Positions 1 through 6,604 are shown, counted from the first letter of the stretch. The stretch: 11,873 nt of DNA from Candidatus Sigynarchaeota archaeon (GCA_030587505.1 JAUQYY010000204.1:1-11873), one strand, 5' to 3'. Notes: generated by a model not told the origin, from the letters alone. A program made the numbers and translations.

Positions 1-317
1 GAATTATGCCTCCTCAACGCGCCGTCACCCTAAAAAAACACAAGCTAGTTAAACAGCTAAAAATCTGCTTCGCGCCAGCGTGGATGATATCTACAGCATT
101 CCCTCATCCCTCTAGAGTGTTCCTTCCTAGCCTAAGAAGGGAGCGCCGTAATTTCTCCTTCCGTCTTGAAACGTGTCAACCCTCTATCTCAAGTAAAATT
201 TTACCATAATACTTTTATTTGACGAAAAAAGCGGTTCACACGAAAAGCAATGAGCCCCCGCGGCTATTTTCCTTCTCGGAAATCGGGTAAAGAATCTATG
301 GACGTGGGTAGGTAAAC
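1..317. other. Gene-free leader/promoter region at the left edge
   Basis: No convincing gene lies here. A plus-strand frame of 67 codons from position 6 exists, but its translation is rich in Ser, Pro and Arg, resembles no family I know and has no ribosome binding site. The right part looks like the promoter and leader of the pantoate kinase gene: a T/A-rich box near 212-220, two small hairpins (AGCC/GGCT at 253-265 and TTTCC/GGAAA at 268-282) and a five-codon mini-ORF (ATG at 298, TAA at 313-315) ending just before the TTG start at 318. On the minus strand GAGGAGG (7-13) points out of the window and may be the ribosome binding site of a divergent gene. No tRNA-like sequence was found. Confidence 0.5.
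212..220 (+). promoter_or_regulatory. Possible TATA box for the pantoate kinase operon
   Basis: CTTTTATTT is the best archaeal TATA-like box in this leader. It would place transcription start near 240-245 and leave a 5' leader of about 75 bases holding two small hairpins. The match is moderate and the surrounding sequence is A/T rich, so this is a tentative call. Confidence 0.3.
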
Positions 318-1238
318 TTGGCTATCGAAGCAAAAGCGTTTTGTCCGGGACACATTACATCTTTCTTTGTAATATGCGATGCCCCGATAGACCCTCTACT
401 GAAGGGCTCCAAGGGAGCCGGGTTCTCGATACAACACGGCGTCATATCAAGAGTGAATGTGGCCCCGTCGAACCGCACCTCGGTAGAGATCTCCGTAAAC
501 GGTGAAAAACGCGAGGCCAACGTGACCGAAACGGTTGCAAGATTAGCATTGGACCTAGCTCTTCAGAAACACGGCCAGGAGTACGATGTGAAGATCTGGC
601 AGGAGATGCAGATTCCGGTGGGTGCGGGATACGGGGCTAGTGGTGCCGCGGCTCTGAGTACTTCTCTCGCGCTTAACCAGACATTAAACCTAGGGCTGAC
701 GAAGAACAAAAGTGCACAGCTCGCCCACATCGCGGAGATAACCCACAAAACAGGTCTAGGCGATGTTATCGCGCAGAACGCTGGGGGGGTAGAAATAAGA
801 ACCAAGCCGGGAGCACCGGGCTACGGTCAGGTGGATACTATACCATCAGCGTGTGACTTTGTCGTGGTTTGCGGCTCTGCTGGAAAGCTGGAAACGAAAG
901 AAGTTCTTTCCAACCCCGAGAAGAGAAAAAAGATAAACGAGGCTGGCGATAGGCTGGTAAAAGAGCTTCTAAAGGACGCTTCCATCGAAAGGCTGGTATC
1001 CCTCTCAAAAAAATTCGCCCTGCAGACAGGCCTCGCCTCCCAGACGGTCATAAACACGATTAGAAGTCTGGAGGTCTCTGGGTATGATTACTGCAGTATG
1101 GTGATGCTGGGTCAATCCGTTTTCTGCTTTGTGAGCGAGGAAGACGCGGAGGACGCTAGCAAAATTATTAAAGAGCGCATGCCTAGTGGAATTGTTTTCG
1201 TATCAAGAATCGACAATGTAGGAGCAAGACTAATCTAG
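318..1238 (+). CDS. Pantoate kinase (archaeal PoK, GHMP kinase superfamily)
   Basis: This cytosolic enzyme phosphorylates pantoate with ATP to give 4-phosphopantoate, the first step of the archaeal PoK/PPS bypass of bacterial PanC and PanK. The N-terminal motif CPGHITSFF (residues 9-17) followed by a glycine-rich stretch GSKGAGF (30-36) is typical of the family. The GHMP ATP-binding loop PVGAGYGASGAAA lies at residues 100-112, GLGDV at 146-150 carries the likely catalytic Asp149, and a C-terminal GHMP-like segment (MLGQSVF) lies at 263-269. The length of 306 residues is normal for archaeal PoK. The start is TTG at 318, because the family's conserved N-terminus begins within a few residues and no ATG fits; GGGTAGG (306-312) is a plausible ribosome binding site. 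The next gene, phosphopantothenate synthetase, follows after 18 bases and performs the next step, which strongly supports the call. Confidence 0.95.
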   Translation: MAIEAKAFCPGHITSFFVICDAPIDPLLKGSKGAGFSIQHGVISRVNVAPSNRTSVEISVNGEKREANVTETVARLALDLALQKHGQEYDVKIWQEMQIPVGAGYGASGAAALSTSLALNQTLNLGLTKNKSAQLAHIAEITHKTGLGDVIAQNAGGVEIRTKPGAPGYGQVDTIPSACDFVVVCGSAGKLETKEVLSNPEKRKKINEAGDRLVKELLKDASIERLVSLSKKFALQTGLASQTVINTIRSLEVSGYDYCSMVMLGQSVFCFVSEEDAEDASKIIKERMPSGIVFVSRIDNVGARLI

Positions 1239-1242
1239 ATAT

Positions 1243-1247
1243 GGAGG
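1243..1247 (+). promoter_or_regulatory. Ribosome binding site deciding the TTG start of phosphopantothenate synthetase
   Basis: GGAGG lies 9 bases before the TTG at 1257. It decides that start, since the first in-frame ATG comes 23 codons later, inside sequence conserved in the family. Confidence 0.7.
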
Positions 1248-1256
1248 ATTAAAGCC

Positions 1257-2033
1257 TTGAACGAAATCCCGGACGATCATCCTCGCGCTGAATCCCTGAG
1301 AATAAGACACAAAATCATCCACGGAATGGAGCGAAACGTGGTTGCCAAAGCCGGGCTGATAGCCCACGGACGGGGTGAAGCGTTCGACTATCTGCTGGGG
1401 GAGGAAACAACGCCACCGGCTAGAAAGGCAATCAAAGCAGCAGCAGCGGCGCTGCTATTATCCGAATACCCTGTCATCAGCGTTAACGGAAACTCCGCCG
1501 CGCTCACCCCGAAGGAAATAGTAGAACTCTCAGAAGTTTCGGGGGCCAAAATAGAGGTCAACATCTTCTACAGGAGGCCCGAGCGCCTAGAAGCGATTAA
1601 GAAGGTTTTGGAGGAAGCCGGAGCCAAGGAAGTGTTGGGCGTTGGAGAAACAGCGGACGGTGAAATCCCCGAAATCTCGAGCGTAAGAAGGGATGTAGAC
1701 AGAAGGGGTATTCTGATCGCAGACACGGTTCTGGTCCCGGTTGAGGGCGGAGACAGAACCCAAGCTCTGAGAAAAATAGGAAAAACCGTAATCGCCATCG
1801 ACCTAAATCCCCTGAGCAGAACCGCGCAGCTAGCGAACATAACCATAGTCGACAACCACATAAGGTGTATGCCGCTCCTAGTAGAAGAGGTCAAGAGGCT
1901 AAAAGGTCTGCCTAAAAAAGAACTCAAAAAGATACTCGAAGACTACGACAACAAAAAAATCCTAGGAGACGTCATAAAACTCATCCGAGACCGGCTCACA
2001 GAAATAGCAAAAAAGGGCATGAATATTCCTTAA
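1257..2033 (+). CDS. 4-phosphopantoate--beta-alanine ligase (archaeal phosphopantothenate synthetase, PPS)
   Basis: The enzyme joins 4-phosphopantoate to beta-alanine with ATP to make 4'-phosphopantothenate, the second step of the archaeal CoA bypass. The N-terminal block IPDDHPRAESLRIRHKI (residues 4-20), the segment AKAGLIAHGRGEAFDYLLGE and the later VISVNGNSAALTP are hallmarks of this DUF137/COG1701 family. The substrate- and nucleotide-binding features are spread through a Rossmann-like fold, so I assign no single catalytic residue. At 258 residues the protein has the family's usual size and looks intact. It starts with TTG behind a clear GGAGG and follows pantoate kinase by 18 bases, so the two are almost certainly co-transcribed and act in sequence. 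No homologous bacterial enzyme competes for this call. Confidence 0.95.
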   Translation: MNEIPDDHPRAESLRIRHKIIHGMERNVVAKAGLIAHGRGEAFDYLLGEETTPPARKAIKAAAAALLLSEYPVISVNGNSAALTPKEIVELSEVSGAKIEVNIFYRRPERLEAIKKVLEEAGAKEVLGVGETADGEIPEISSVRRDVDRRGILIADTVLVPVEGGDRTQALRKIGKTVIAIDLNPLSRTAQLANITIVDNHIRCMPLLVEEVKRLKGLPKKELKKILEDYDNKKILGDVIKLIRDRLTEIAKKGMNIP

Positions 2034-2070
2034 ACCCTTCCATGTTTAGGAAAGTATAACGATTTGTAAC

Positions 2071-2103
2071 ACTCTAGAGTCTGCTCCGCTTTCCGGAACT
2101 CTA
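2071..2103. repeat. Palindrome/hairpin between PPS and RACo (ACTCTAGAGT ... ACTCTA)
   Basis: A perfect 10-base palindrome ACTCTAGAGT (2071-2080) is followed by a second palindrome TTCCGGAA (2091-2098) and by a repeat of ACTCTA (2098-2103). TAGAGT (2075-2080) can pair with ACTCTA (2098-2103) around a 17-base loop. A T-run follows at 2116-2120. The structure could be a transcription terminator of the PPS transcript or an operator for the RACo gene. AACACTCTAGAG (2068-2079) is matched in inverted orientation at 110-121, upstream of pantoate kinase. Confidence 0.4.
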
Positions 2104-2115
2104 TGATTTGAGGGG

Positions 2116-2120
2116 TTTTT
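2116..2120 (+). terminator. Possible oligo-T terminator after the PoK-PPS operon
   Basis: GGGGTTTTT lies about 80 bases after the PPS stop, downstream of the TAGAGT/ACTCTA hairpin and just before the putative RACo TATA box. Archaeal transcription often stops at T-runs. The run is short, so the call is weak. Confidence 0.3.
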
Positions 2121-2128
2121 GATAAACA

Positions 2129-2136
2129 TTTAAATT
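2129..2136 (+). promoter_or_regulatory. TATA box for the RACo-like gene
   Basis: TTTAAATT, preceded by GATAAACA as a possible BRE, is the clearest TATA-like element before the RACo gene. Normal archaeal spacing of about 25 bases would put the start site near 2157-2160, which coincides with an ATG at 2160 that opens a 27-codon leader ORF. A second weaker candidate is GTATATGC at 2156-2163. Confidence 0.4.
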
Positions 2137-2159
2137 GAAAACCATTTACTGAAAGGTAT

Positions 2160-2243
2160 ATGCATCTCATTCGGAAATATGGAAATGACCGCTTTTTTGT
2201 TTACGGTTATCCTTTTCTTGTTCAACGGAGTGAGTCGCCTTGA
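2160..2243 (+). CDS. Possible 27-codon leader ORF coupled to RACo
   Basis: An ATG at 2160 opens a frame of 27 codons, beginning MHLIRKYGND and ending VQRSESP, whose TGA (2241-2243) overlaps the TTG start of RACo (2240-2242) as TTGA. The ATG sits where transcription should begin if the TATA box at 2129-2136 is used, so it could be translated from a leaderless mRNA. Ribosomes terminating there could then restart on RACo with the help of CGGAG at 2226-2230. The peptide resembles nothing I know. A frame this short can arise by chance, so the arrangement rather than the length is the argument. Confidence 0.3.
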   Translation: MHLIRKYGNDRFFVYGYPFLVQRSESP

Positions 2244-4135
2244 GGAAAATTACCATTCAGTTTGAACCGGAAGGACGGAAGGTTGTAACCGACCCCGGCC
2301 AGAAAATTCTAGACATCGCTGAAGAGTCGGGAATCGGAATAAGATCCGAGTGTGGCGGAAACGCCACGTGCGGTAAGTGCCGTGTGATAATTCAGGATCA
2401 GAGTTGCGTAAGCGAATTAACCGACCCCGAAAAGAAACTGCTCTCCGAAAGTGAAATCTCTGCAGGTTACCGCCTCGCCTGCTGCGCAACCGCCACGGGA
2501 GACCTTGTGGTTGAGATTCCGGAGGAGAGTCGAATAAGAGTTCGAAGAATCCAAATAACTGGGATGGAACGTCCAGTAAAGCTCGAACCCCTAGTGAAAA
2601 AACTTCACATGATTTTGCCCACCCCTACACTACATGACATTAGGCCTGATGTGGAAAGACTGCTCGACGCTTTGGAGAGCGAGTACGGAGTCACCGGCCT
2701 TGAGTTGAGCCGGAGACTGCTAAGCGATCTGCCCGATGTTCTGAGGGAGAAGAAATGGGACGTCACGTCGGTCATCTGGAACGATGAAAAACTCGTCGCC
2801 GTGGAGCCTGGAGACACCACAGATACTCTCTCCGGCTTCGCCGTCGACATAGGAACATCCAAACTTGTTGGATACCTCGTGAACCTACAGACTGGTGAAA
2901 CCGTAGAAATAGTCTCTGTGGAGAATCCTCAGATATCACACGGCGAGGATGTCATGACCAGGATATCCTACACCGTAGAAGGAGAGAAAAACCTGCTACG
3001 ACTCCAAAAACTGGTTATAGGCGCGATAAACTCCCTAATGCGGCAGGCGTGCGCCAGCGCAGGTATATCCACTAAAAACATTTATGAACTCACTATTGTT
3101 GGAAACACCGCCATGCACCACTTCTTTCTCGGCATCCAGCCAAAGTACCTATCCTACACCCCTTATGTCCCCGCCGTGAAACGCCCCCTAAACGTAAGGG
3201 CTTCGGACCTAAACCTATCGGTGGGTCCTGAGGTAAACGTGTACGTCCTACCGTGTGTAGCGGGCTTCGTTGGGGCTGATGCGGTTGGAGATGTGATCGC
3301 CTCAGGCATCTGCGAGAGCGAGGAACGCTCGCTCCTCATTGACGTAGGAACCAACACCGAAGTATTTGTCGGAAACAGTGAAGACATACTCTCCTGTTCG
3401 TGTGCATCTGGACCCGCGTTTGAAGGAGCCCACATAAAATACGGGATGAAAGCCGTCACTGGGGCGATCGAAAAAATCAAAATTGACCCAGGCAGTCTCG
3501 AGGTAAGCTACAAAACCATAGACAACGAACCACCAGTGGGCATCTGTGGCTCCGGGATCTTGGACGGGATAGCCGAACTGTTCCGAGCGGGGGTCATAAA
3601 CAACAGGGGACGTTTCAACAACATAGACAGTCCACGTCTAATCAAACAAAATGGTAAAAAAGAGTTTGTCATCGCATGGGGCGACGAAACCGTAACAGGA
3701 AAAAACATCACAATAACCCAAGGCGACATAGGAGAAATACAACTCTCAAAAGGCGCAATACACACAGGCATAGCCATAACCATGAAAAGAAGAGGATACA
3801 CCAACAAGGACTTGGACCGAGTCTACATCGCAGGAGCATTCGGATACCACATAGATCCCCTAAGCGCTAAAATAATAGGCATGCTACCCGACATTCCAAC
3901 AGAGAAAATCAAATTCGTCGGAAACACAGCCGTCACCGGAGCCAAAATGTGCCTCATCTCTAAGGAAACTCGAGAGAAAGCCTACGAACTCTCAAAAAAG
4001 ATACGCTACCTAGAACTGGCTGTGGATCCCGACTTCCAAAAAGAATTCGTAAACTCCATGTACATACCGTACAAACAGATTGAAGAATATCCCTCCGTCA
4101 TGGAGCTTTTATCCCTAGAAACGAAAAATAAATAG
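2240..4135 (+). CDS. RACo-like reductive activator of corrinoid proteins (2Fe-2S ferredoxin fused to ASKHA ATPase, DUF4445)
   Basis: Proteins of this family return the inactive Co(II) state of corrinoid proteins to Co(I), using ATP to drive an uphill electron transfer from an N-terminal [2Fe-2S] cluster. Residues 1-95 form a plant-type ferredoxin domain with Cys38, Cys44 and Cys47 in ECGGNATCGKC, and Cys81 (or Cys82) in RLACCA. A linker and middle domain follow (about 100-197). Residues 198-631 form the ASKHA ATPase region with FAVDIGTSK (200-208), LLIDVGTNTEV (365-375), a glycine-rich ICGSGILDG (435-443) and VYIAGAFG (528-535). The length of 631 residues is normal and no key element is missing. 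The start is TTG at 2240 with CGGAG upstream. No corrinoid protein or methyltransferase gene lies in the window, so the partner is unknown. The gene sits between two pairs of CoA-synthesis genes. Family assignment is firm; the exact partner is inference. Confidence 0.9.
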   Translation: MRKITIQFEPEGRKVVTDPGQKILDIAEESGIGIRSECGGNATCGKCRVIIQDQSCVSELTDPEKKLLSESEISAGYRLACCATATGDLVVEIPEESRIRVRRIQITGMERPVKLEPLVKKLHMILPTPTLHDIRPDVERLLDALESEYGVTGLELSRRLLSDLPDVLREKKWDVTSVIWNDEKLVAVEPGDTTDTLSGFAVDIGTSKLVGYLVNLQTGETVEIVSVENPQISHGEDVMTRISYTVEGEKNLLRLQKLVIGAINSLMRQACASAGISTKNIYELTIVGNTAMHHFFLGIQPKYLSYTPYVPAVKRPLNVRASDLNLSVGPEVNVYVLPCVAGFVGADAVGDVIASGICESEERSLLIDVGTNTEVFVGNSEDILSCSCASGPAFEGAHIKYGMKAVTGAIEKIKIDPGSLEVSYKTIDNEPPVGICGSGILDGIAELFRAGVINNRGRFNNIDSPRLIKQNGKKEFVIAWGDETVTGKNITITQGDIGEIQLSKGAIHTGIAITMKRRGYTNKDLDRVYIAGAFGYHIDPLSAKIIGMLPDIPTEKIKFVGNTAVTGAKMCLISKETREKAYELSKKIRYLELAVDPDFQKEFVNSMYIPYKQIEEYPSVMELLSLETKNK

Positions 4136-4144
4136 CCTCAAACC

Positions 4145-4152
4145 GTTTAAAA
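4145..4152 (+). promoter_or_regulatory. Possible TATA box upstream of ketopantoate reductase
   Basis: GTTTAAAAA near 4145-4152 is the best TATA-like sequence in the 205-base gap between RACo and ketopantoate reductase. It would give a leader of about 165 bases, long for archaea, so another promoter closer to 4341 or read-through from RACo is also possible. The rest of the gap shows no RNA gene or clear hairpin. Confidence 0.2.
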
Positions 4153-4340
4153 ACAATAAAAAGGCAAACACCGACATCTTAGCCTACCAAAACTTTTCAG
4201 AAACCCTTTCAATTTTCAAACAAGCTAACGAAACCATTATGTAGTCATGCTAATCATCCACACCGTACATCAACAAATTGACAGTGGAGTATCCAAGAAA
4301 AGGGTGATTCTTCTCTATTCTGGAAACGTGGTGTGTAATA

Positions 4341-5258
4341 TTGAAGGTAGTTATAGTTGGTTCTGGAGCCATGGGTAGCCTCTTCGGTGGACTGCTCGCG
4401 GAGAGCGGAGTAGACGTCACACTTGTGGGCAGGAAAAAGGCGGTCGAAGTCGTCAAGAGGGACGGACTGAGCATAACCGGAGTCAGCGGCGACCATCGTG
4501 TAAAGGTCAAAATCACACACAATCCCTCCGAGATCGGAGTAGCAGACCTAGTTATGATAGTAGTAAAAGCATACGACACGGAACAAGCGGTCATAGACGC
4601 CAAACCCCTAATTGGCAAAAACACGTGGGTCATGTGCCTTCAGAACGGCCTCGGAAACGAGGAAACGGCAGCAAGCGTTGTAGGAAAAGAAAGAATAATC
4701 CGAGGGGTAACAACAAACGGAGCAATCCTGGAAAAACCAGGAAAAGTTATACACACCGGAGCCGGCGAAACCATAATAGGAAGATGCTACGGTCCAAACA
4801 CACCCGAAGTTGAAAACATCGCCCAAATGCTAACCCAAAGCGGACTAACCACAACCGTCACTCAAAACATCACCGGCGTAGTCTGGGGAAAAACCCTTGT
4901 AAACGCGGGGATAAATCCCTTCGGCGCTCTCACCGGCCTAAGGAACGGAGAACTTTTAGAGGTCCCCGAAATAGTTGTGAGCATGAAGGAACTGGTACGT
5001 GAAGGAATGGAAGTCGCATACAAGCTCGGAGTAAACCTCACCTTCGATCCGGTAGAAAAAACCTTTGAGGTTGCGAGAGAAACAGCCGAAAACAAGAACT
5101 CCATGCTGCAAGACATTGAAAGAGGAAAACGAACCGAAATCGACTACATAAACGGCGCCATATCCCGCTACGGGCAAAAGCACAAAGTCCCAACCCCAAT
5201 GAACGACCTAATAACCTCTCTCGTAAAAGGCCTCGAAAAAAGAACCACCAAACAGTAG
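4341..5258 (+). CDS. panE: 2-dehydropantoate 2-reductase (ketopantoate reductase, KPR)
   Basis: The enzyme reduces 2-oxopantoate to pantoate with NAD(P)H, feeding pantoate kinase encoded upstream. The N-terminal Rossmann domain opens at once with GSGAMG (residues 7-12), followed by VVKAYDT (74-80) and CLQNGLGNEE (99-108), which are typical ApbA/PanE features. The C-terminal helical domain starts near residue 178 with VWGKTLVNAGINP (Lys184, Asn188, Asn192 as substrate contacts by homology) and ends with RTEIDYINGAI (264-274), the family's Glu/Asp-containing signature. At 305 residues it is complete. The TTG start at 4341 is fixed by the dinucleotide motif lying six residues in; only a weak GGTG (4330-4333) precedes it. 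The decarboxylase gene follows after 4 bases, so the two form one transcript. Its cysteines are Cys99 and Cys149. Confidence 0.93.
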   Translation: MKVVIVGSGAMGSLFGGLLAESGVDVTLVGRKKAVEVVKRDGLSITGVSGDHRVKVKITHNPSEIGVADLVMIVVKAYDTEQAVIDAKPLIGKNTWVMCLQNGLGNEETAASVVGKERIIRGVTTNGAILEKPGKVIHTGAGETIIGRCYGPNTPEVENIAQMLTQSGLTTTVTQNITGVVWGKTLVNAGINPFGALTGLRNGELLEVPEIVVSMKELVREGMEVAYKLGVNLTFDPVEKTFEVARETAENKNSMLQDIERGKRTEIDYINGAISRYGQKHKVPTPMNDLITSLVKGLEKRTTKQ

Positions 5259-5262
5259 GCGC

Positions 5263-6447
5263 GTGAAAACATTGCAACAAAAAGGAATCCCCCAGGAAAA
5301 AATCCTAGAAGAACTAAGCCAAAAACTCCAAAAAGACCTAACCTACGAATCCGGAAAAATCCTGGGAAGCATGTGCACCATCCCCCATCCCCTAGCAAAA
5401 AAGGTCATGTCACAATGCATCGAAAAAAACCTCGGAGACCCAGGACTCTTCAAGGGAACACAGGAAATAGAAATAGAAGTAGTAAAAATGCTGGGCAAAC
5501 TCCTAAACAACCCCGAAAGCTGGGGATACATTGTAAGCGGAGGCACCGAAGCCAACATCGTAGCCATGAGAATCGCGAGAAACCTGGCTCGAAAAAAGCA
5601 CAAGATCAAAACACCAGAAGTAATCATACCCCAATCAGCCCACGCCTCATTCGACAAAGCCGCAGACCTGCTCGGCCTTCGCCTAATCCGCATCCCCCTC
5701 GACAAACAATACCGAGTAAAAGTTCCCGAAATCAAAAAAGCAATCACCAAAAACACGGTGGCAATCGTGGGAATAGCGGGCACAACCGCCCTCGGAGCCG
5801 TAGACCCTATACCCGAACTCTCGGAAATAGCTATTGAGAACGATCTGTACCTGCACGTAGACGCGGCCTTCGGAGGTATGGTACTTCCCTTCCTAGAAAA
5901 ATTGGGATACAGAATCCCCGAATTCGACTTCAGAAACCCTGGAGTCTGCTCCATAACCATAGACCCCCACAAAATGGGGCTAGCACCCATACCTGCGGGG
6001 GGAATCCTCTTCAAAGACCGATTCCATGTGTTAGAAAACTGCTTCGAAATCCCCTACCTAGCAGGAGGAACCTACACCCACCCCATAATACTCGGAACCC
6101 GCTCCGGAGCCACAATAATAGCAACCTGGGCAACCCTAAAACACCTCGGAATAGAAGGATACAAAAAAATAGTAAAAAACTGCATGAACACCACAAAACA
6201 GCTAGCAGACGGAATACAGCAAATAAAAAACATCCAACTCCCAACCAAACCAACCATAAACATAGTCGGAATAACCTCAAAAAAACTAAACATCAACCAG
6301 ATCGACCAAGAACTAAGAAAACAAAACTGGGCACTAGGAAAATTCCCAAACCTCCTACGCATCGTAGTAATGCCCCACATAAAGCCCCAACACGCACAAC
6401 AGTTCCTAACAGACCTCCAAAAAATCACAAAAAAACTCCAACAATAA
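5263..6447 (+). CDS. mfnA: MfnA-type PLP decarboxylase, probably aspartate 1-decarboxylase making beta-alanine
   Basis: This is a group II PLP-dependent decarboxylase of the archaeal MfnA family. In methanogens the family makes tyramine from tyrosine for methanofuran; in other archaea it makes beta-alanine from aspartate for CoA. The PLP signature is clear: GDPGLF (58-63), SGGTEAN (92-98), SAHASFDKAA with stacking His127 (125-134), HVDAAFGG with Asp200 (198-205), and SITIDPHKMGLAP (230-242) with the Schiff-base Lys237. The length of 394 residues is typical. The GTG start lies 4 bases after the ketopantoate reductase stop, so the pair is co-transcribed. That context, with the beta-alanine-using synthetase upstream, favours aspartate as substrate. 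The coding strand is extremely rich in A and C towards its end (137 of 180 bases at 6181-6360). The substrate call is inference; the fold and reaction type are firm. Confidence 0.9.
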   Translation: MKTLQQKGIPQEKILEELSQKLQKDLTYESGKILGSMCTIPHPLAKKVMSQCIEKNLGDPGLFKGTQEIEIEVVKMLGKLLNNPESWGYIVSGGTEANIVAMRIARNLARKKHKIKTPEVIIPQSAHASFDKAADLLGLRLIRIPLDKQYRVKVPEIKKAITKNTVAIVGIAGTTALGAVDPIPELSEIAIENDLYLHVDAAFGGMVLPFLEKLGYRIPEFDFRNPGVCSITIDPHKMGLAPIPAGGILFKDRFHVLENCFEIPYLAGGTYTHPIILGTRSGATIIATWATLKHLGIEGYKKIVKNCMNTTKQLADGIQQIKNIQLPTKPTINIVGITSKKLNINQIDQELRKQNWALGKFPNLLRIVVMPHIKPQHAQQFLTDLQKITKKLQQ

Positions 6448-6552
6448 ATCACAACAAAAATGGTATACACACTGCTCTAAAAAACTCAAAAAGAGAATTC
6501 AAACCACCCGCACCTCAAGTGTAAACAAAAGAAACCATCTCCAACGCACAAA

Positions 6553-6577
6553 TTTATAAGTTAAAAACCTTATAAGT
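6553..6577 (+). promoter_or_regulatory. Tandem TATA boxes before the TBP gene
   Basis: The octamer TTATAAGT occurs twice in direct repeat, at 6554-6561 and 6570-6577, 16 bases apart. Each is a strong archaeal TATA sequence. The downstream copy would place the transcription start near 6598-6600, giving a leader of about a dozen bases with GGGGG as ribosome binding site; the upstream copy would start near 6582. Since the gene encodes the protein that binds TATA boxes, autoregulation is an obvious possibility. Confidence 0.6.
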
Positions 6578-6599
6578 ATTTGAGTTTAGGACTTCTAAT

Positions 6600-6604
6600 G
6601 GGGG
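6600..6604 (+). promoter_or_regulatory. Ribosome binding site of TBP
   Basis: GGGGG lies 7 bases before the ATG at 6612 and is a plausible Shine-Dalgarno variant, fixing the start at that ATG. Confidence 0.5.

Noticed and set aside
6..209. 67-codon plus-strand frame at the left edge
   Set aside because: No ribosome binding site, composition unlike the neighbouring genes and a translation without recognisable features; it lies in what looks like a leader region.
4247..4378. 43-codon ORF overlapping the start of ketopantoate reductase
   Set aside because: Unlike the RACo leader ORF it has no TATA box at leaderless distance and no ribosome site, and it ends 37 bases inside the downstream gene; chance is the simpler explanation.
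5343..6014. 223-codon minus-strand frame opposite MfnA
   Set aside because: It is antisense to a gene with all PLP motifs, and its length is explained by the skewed A/C composition of the coding strand.
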